Source of the DNA: an uncultured Clostridia bacterium
GTDB lineage: Bacteria > Bacillota > Clostridia > Peptostreptococcales > Anaerovoracaceae
Assembly: GCA_934255435.1 (NCBI GenBank)
Contig: CAKQNZ010000090.1
Span: 1 to 8,161 of the forward strand
Direction of reading: 5' to 3'
DNA: 8,161 nucleotides
In this document: piece after piece, positions 7,034-8,161 of the stretch
How positions within the stretch are numbered: the first letter of the stretch is position 1
Layout of the letters: each line of letters begins with the position of its first letter
Made by a program: the position numbers and the translations under genes
Notes under the pieces: model-generated
The model's database searches: none
Seen by the model: only the letters and a program-made list of their open reading frames with translations
Told to the model about the DNA's origin: nothing

Positions 7034-8116
7034 TTATCTTTTGTAGAACTGTGATTTTACGATTTCTGCTGTGATTCGTCTTCCTCTTACTTCAACTTCA
7101 ACAACAGATCCCAGTTCGCTGTACTTCTTGTCTATGATAGCCATGGCTACCGGATATCCCAGATACGGAGCGTGTGTTCCTGATGTGGTATATCCTATCT
7201 TGACATCGCCTGAATATACATCTGAGTTTTCACGGACGATACCTCTGCCTGTGACTTTGAGTCCTACACGTTTGATAGTTGGTGTTCCCTTGGCTTCCAG
7301 TGCAGCTTTTCCGATGAAATCGTCTTTGTCCATTTTAACGAATATACCAAGGCCTGTTTCTCTCGGCGATATATCATCGTTCATCTCGTGCCCGTAGAGA
7401 GGCATTCCCGCTTCAAGTCTCAGCGTATCTCTTGCACCAAGTCCGCATGGGATGAGACCATCTGCAGCACCTTCCTTGAGAAGGAGATCCCATAATGCCG
7501 GGCCGTCTTCTGATTTGCAGTAGAACTCAAAACCGTCTTCACCGGTATAACCTGTTCTTGAAACTATACAGTCTATGCCGCCTACTTTGCCATCGAAAAC
7601 AGCGCTGTAGTACGCTTCCGGTATCGAATCTTTGTCAGCAATGCGTTCAAGGATGGCCTGAGCCTTAGGACCCTGGAGTGCGATCTGTGCATATTCATCT
7701 GAATGATCTTCGATAACTGCATCTCCCAGTTCATGTTCTTTCATCCATTTAAAGTCCTTTTCCCTGTTTGCTGCATTGACAACAATAAGGTACTCTTCAT
7801 CGTTTTTCTTGTAAACGATCAGGTCATCCACGACACCGCCCCTGTCATTGCACATAGGGCTGTATCTTGCCTGTCCGTCATACATACCACTGAATTCATT
7901 TGTCAGAAGCATATTGACACACTTCAGAGCATCCTTGCCTTTGCAGATTATTTCTCCCATATGGGAAACATCAAACAAACCACAGGCTTCTCTTACTGCC
8001 TTGTGTTCTGCTATAACGCCTGCCTTGTACTGTACCGGAAGCAGATATCCTGCGAAAGGTACTATCTTACCTCCTGCTTCAACATGCTTTTCATACAATG
8101 GTGTCTTTTTTTCCAT
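7034..8116 (-). CDS. gcvT: Aminomethyltransferase (GCS T protein)
   Basis: Transfers the methylene carbon from aminomethyl-lipoyl-GcvH to tetrahydrofolate, giving 5,10-methylene-THF, ammonia and dihydrolipoyl-GcvH. The product has 360 residues, the standard size. LFDVSHMGEI is at 47-56. GGVVDDLIVY (93-102) contains the acidic pair where the catalytically important Asp of the family lies (Asp101 in E. coli). VNAANREKD is at 113-121, ALQGPKA at 146-152, SRTGYTGEDGFE at 186-197, CGLGARDTLRLEAGMPLYGHE at 224-244, and the C-terminal domain has GYTTSGTHAPYLG at 308-320. These distinguish it from YgfZ and dimethylglycine dehydrogenase relatives. The ATG is preceded by AGGAGG at a 5-base spacing. It is the first gene of the visible operon, as in many Firmicutes. 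Confidence 0.97.
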   Translation of the reverse strand: MEKKTPLYEKHVEAGGKIVPFAGYLLPVQYKAGVIAEHKAVREACGLFDVSHMGEIICKGKDALKCVNMLLTNEFSGMYDGQARYSPMCNDRGGVVDDLIVYKKNDEEYLIVVNAANREKDFKWMKEHELGDAVIEDHSDEYAQIALQGPKAQAILERIADKDSIPEAYYSAVFDGKVGGIDCIVSRTGYTGEDGFEFYCKSEDGPALWDLLLKEGAADGLIPCGLGARDTLRLEAGMPLYGHEMNDDISPRETGLGIFVKMDKDDFIGKAALEAKGTPTIKRVGLKVTGRGIVRENSDVYSGDVKIGYTTSGTHAPYLGYPVAMAIIDKKYSELGSVVEVEVRGRRITAEIVKSQFYKR

Positions 8117-8161
8117 ACTTTCCTCCTCACCTTTTCGCTGGCGGCGACCCTGTAATTCAAT
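8117..8161 (-). promoter_or_regulatory. gcvT leader with AGGAGG ribosome binding site, cut by the window edge
   Basis: AGGAGG at 8122-8127 lies 5 bases before the gcvT ATG. Just upstream, TCGC (8147-8144) can pair with GCGA (8138-8135) around CGCCA, a short 4-bp stem followed by AAAAGG. The stretch is too short to show a promoter or a riboswitch. Glycine riboswitches commonly precede gcvT in Firmicutes, but I do not see their conserved core here, and any such element would lie beyond position 8161. Confidence 0.6.

Noticed and set aside
7703..8155. A 150-codon plus-strand open frame over the gcvT 5' end
   Set aside because: It is the shadow of the conserved GcvT N-terminal domain and has no family similarity of its own.
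8117..8161. Glycine riboswitch in the visible gcvT leader
   Set aside because: The conserved GCCGAAGG-type core and CTCTCAGG-type segment are not present in the 45 visible bases, so it cannot be called from this window.
1..8161. Novel defence, mobile or CRISPR system
   Set aside because: Every sizeable stretch is explained by housekeeping metabolic genes on one strand. There are no repeat arrays, transposase or integrase genes, or att-like direct repeats.

Overview
The window is one co-directional, minus-strand gene block that encodes a complete glycine cleavage system (GCS) with its lipoate-loading enzyme and ends with a DUF1015-family gene. In transcription order (right to left) the genes are gcvT (aminomethyltransferase), gcvH (lipoyl carrier), gcvPA and gcvPB (split P-protein subunits), lplA (lipoate-protein ligase), lpdA (dihydrolipoyl dehydrogenase, L-protein) and the DUF1015 gene. 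No gap between genes exceeds about 65 bases, there is no convincing internal promoter or terminator, and two junctions are translationally coupled or nearly so. The block therefore looks like a single operon. A long hairpin with a modest T tract follows the last gene at the left edge and probably terminates it. The 45 bases upstream of gcvT are leader cut off by the window edge.

The enzymes form one pathway. GcvPA/GcvPB use PLP to decarboxylate glycine and load the aminomethyl group onto the lipoyl arm of GcvH. GcvT passes the one-carbon unit to tetrahydrofolate and releases ammonia, and Lpd reoxidises the dihydrolipoyl arm with NAD+. LplA attaches lipoate to GcvH Lys63. No lipA or lipB is in the window, so the operon itself encodes lipoate scavenging rather than synthesis. 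The direction in vivo (glycine oxidation or reductive glycine synthesis) cannot be read from the sequence.

The split P-protein, the GGAGG-type ribosome sites, the moderate GC content and the self-contained GCS-plus-ligase operon suggest an anaerobic Firmicute of the class Clostridia (perhaps an amino-acid-fermenting Eubacteriales lineage). No rRNA or taxon-specific marker is present, so this is an inference.

I see no mobile element, CRISPR array, tRNA, rRNA, phage gene or obvious broken gene. Most of the block is ordinary, well-known metabolism. The main point worth a second look is the DUF1015 gene at the end of the operon, which has a ParB-like GDGNHS motif and may connect the GCS to serine/phosphoserine metabolism.
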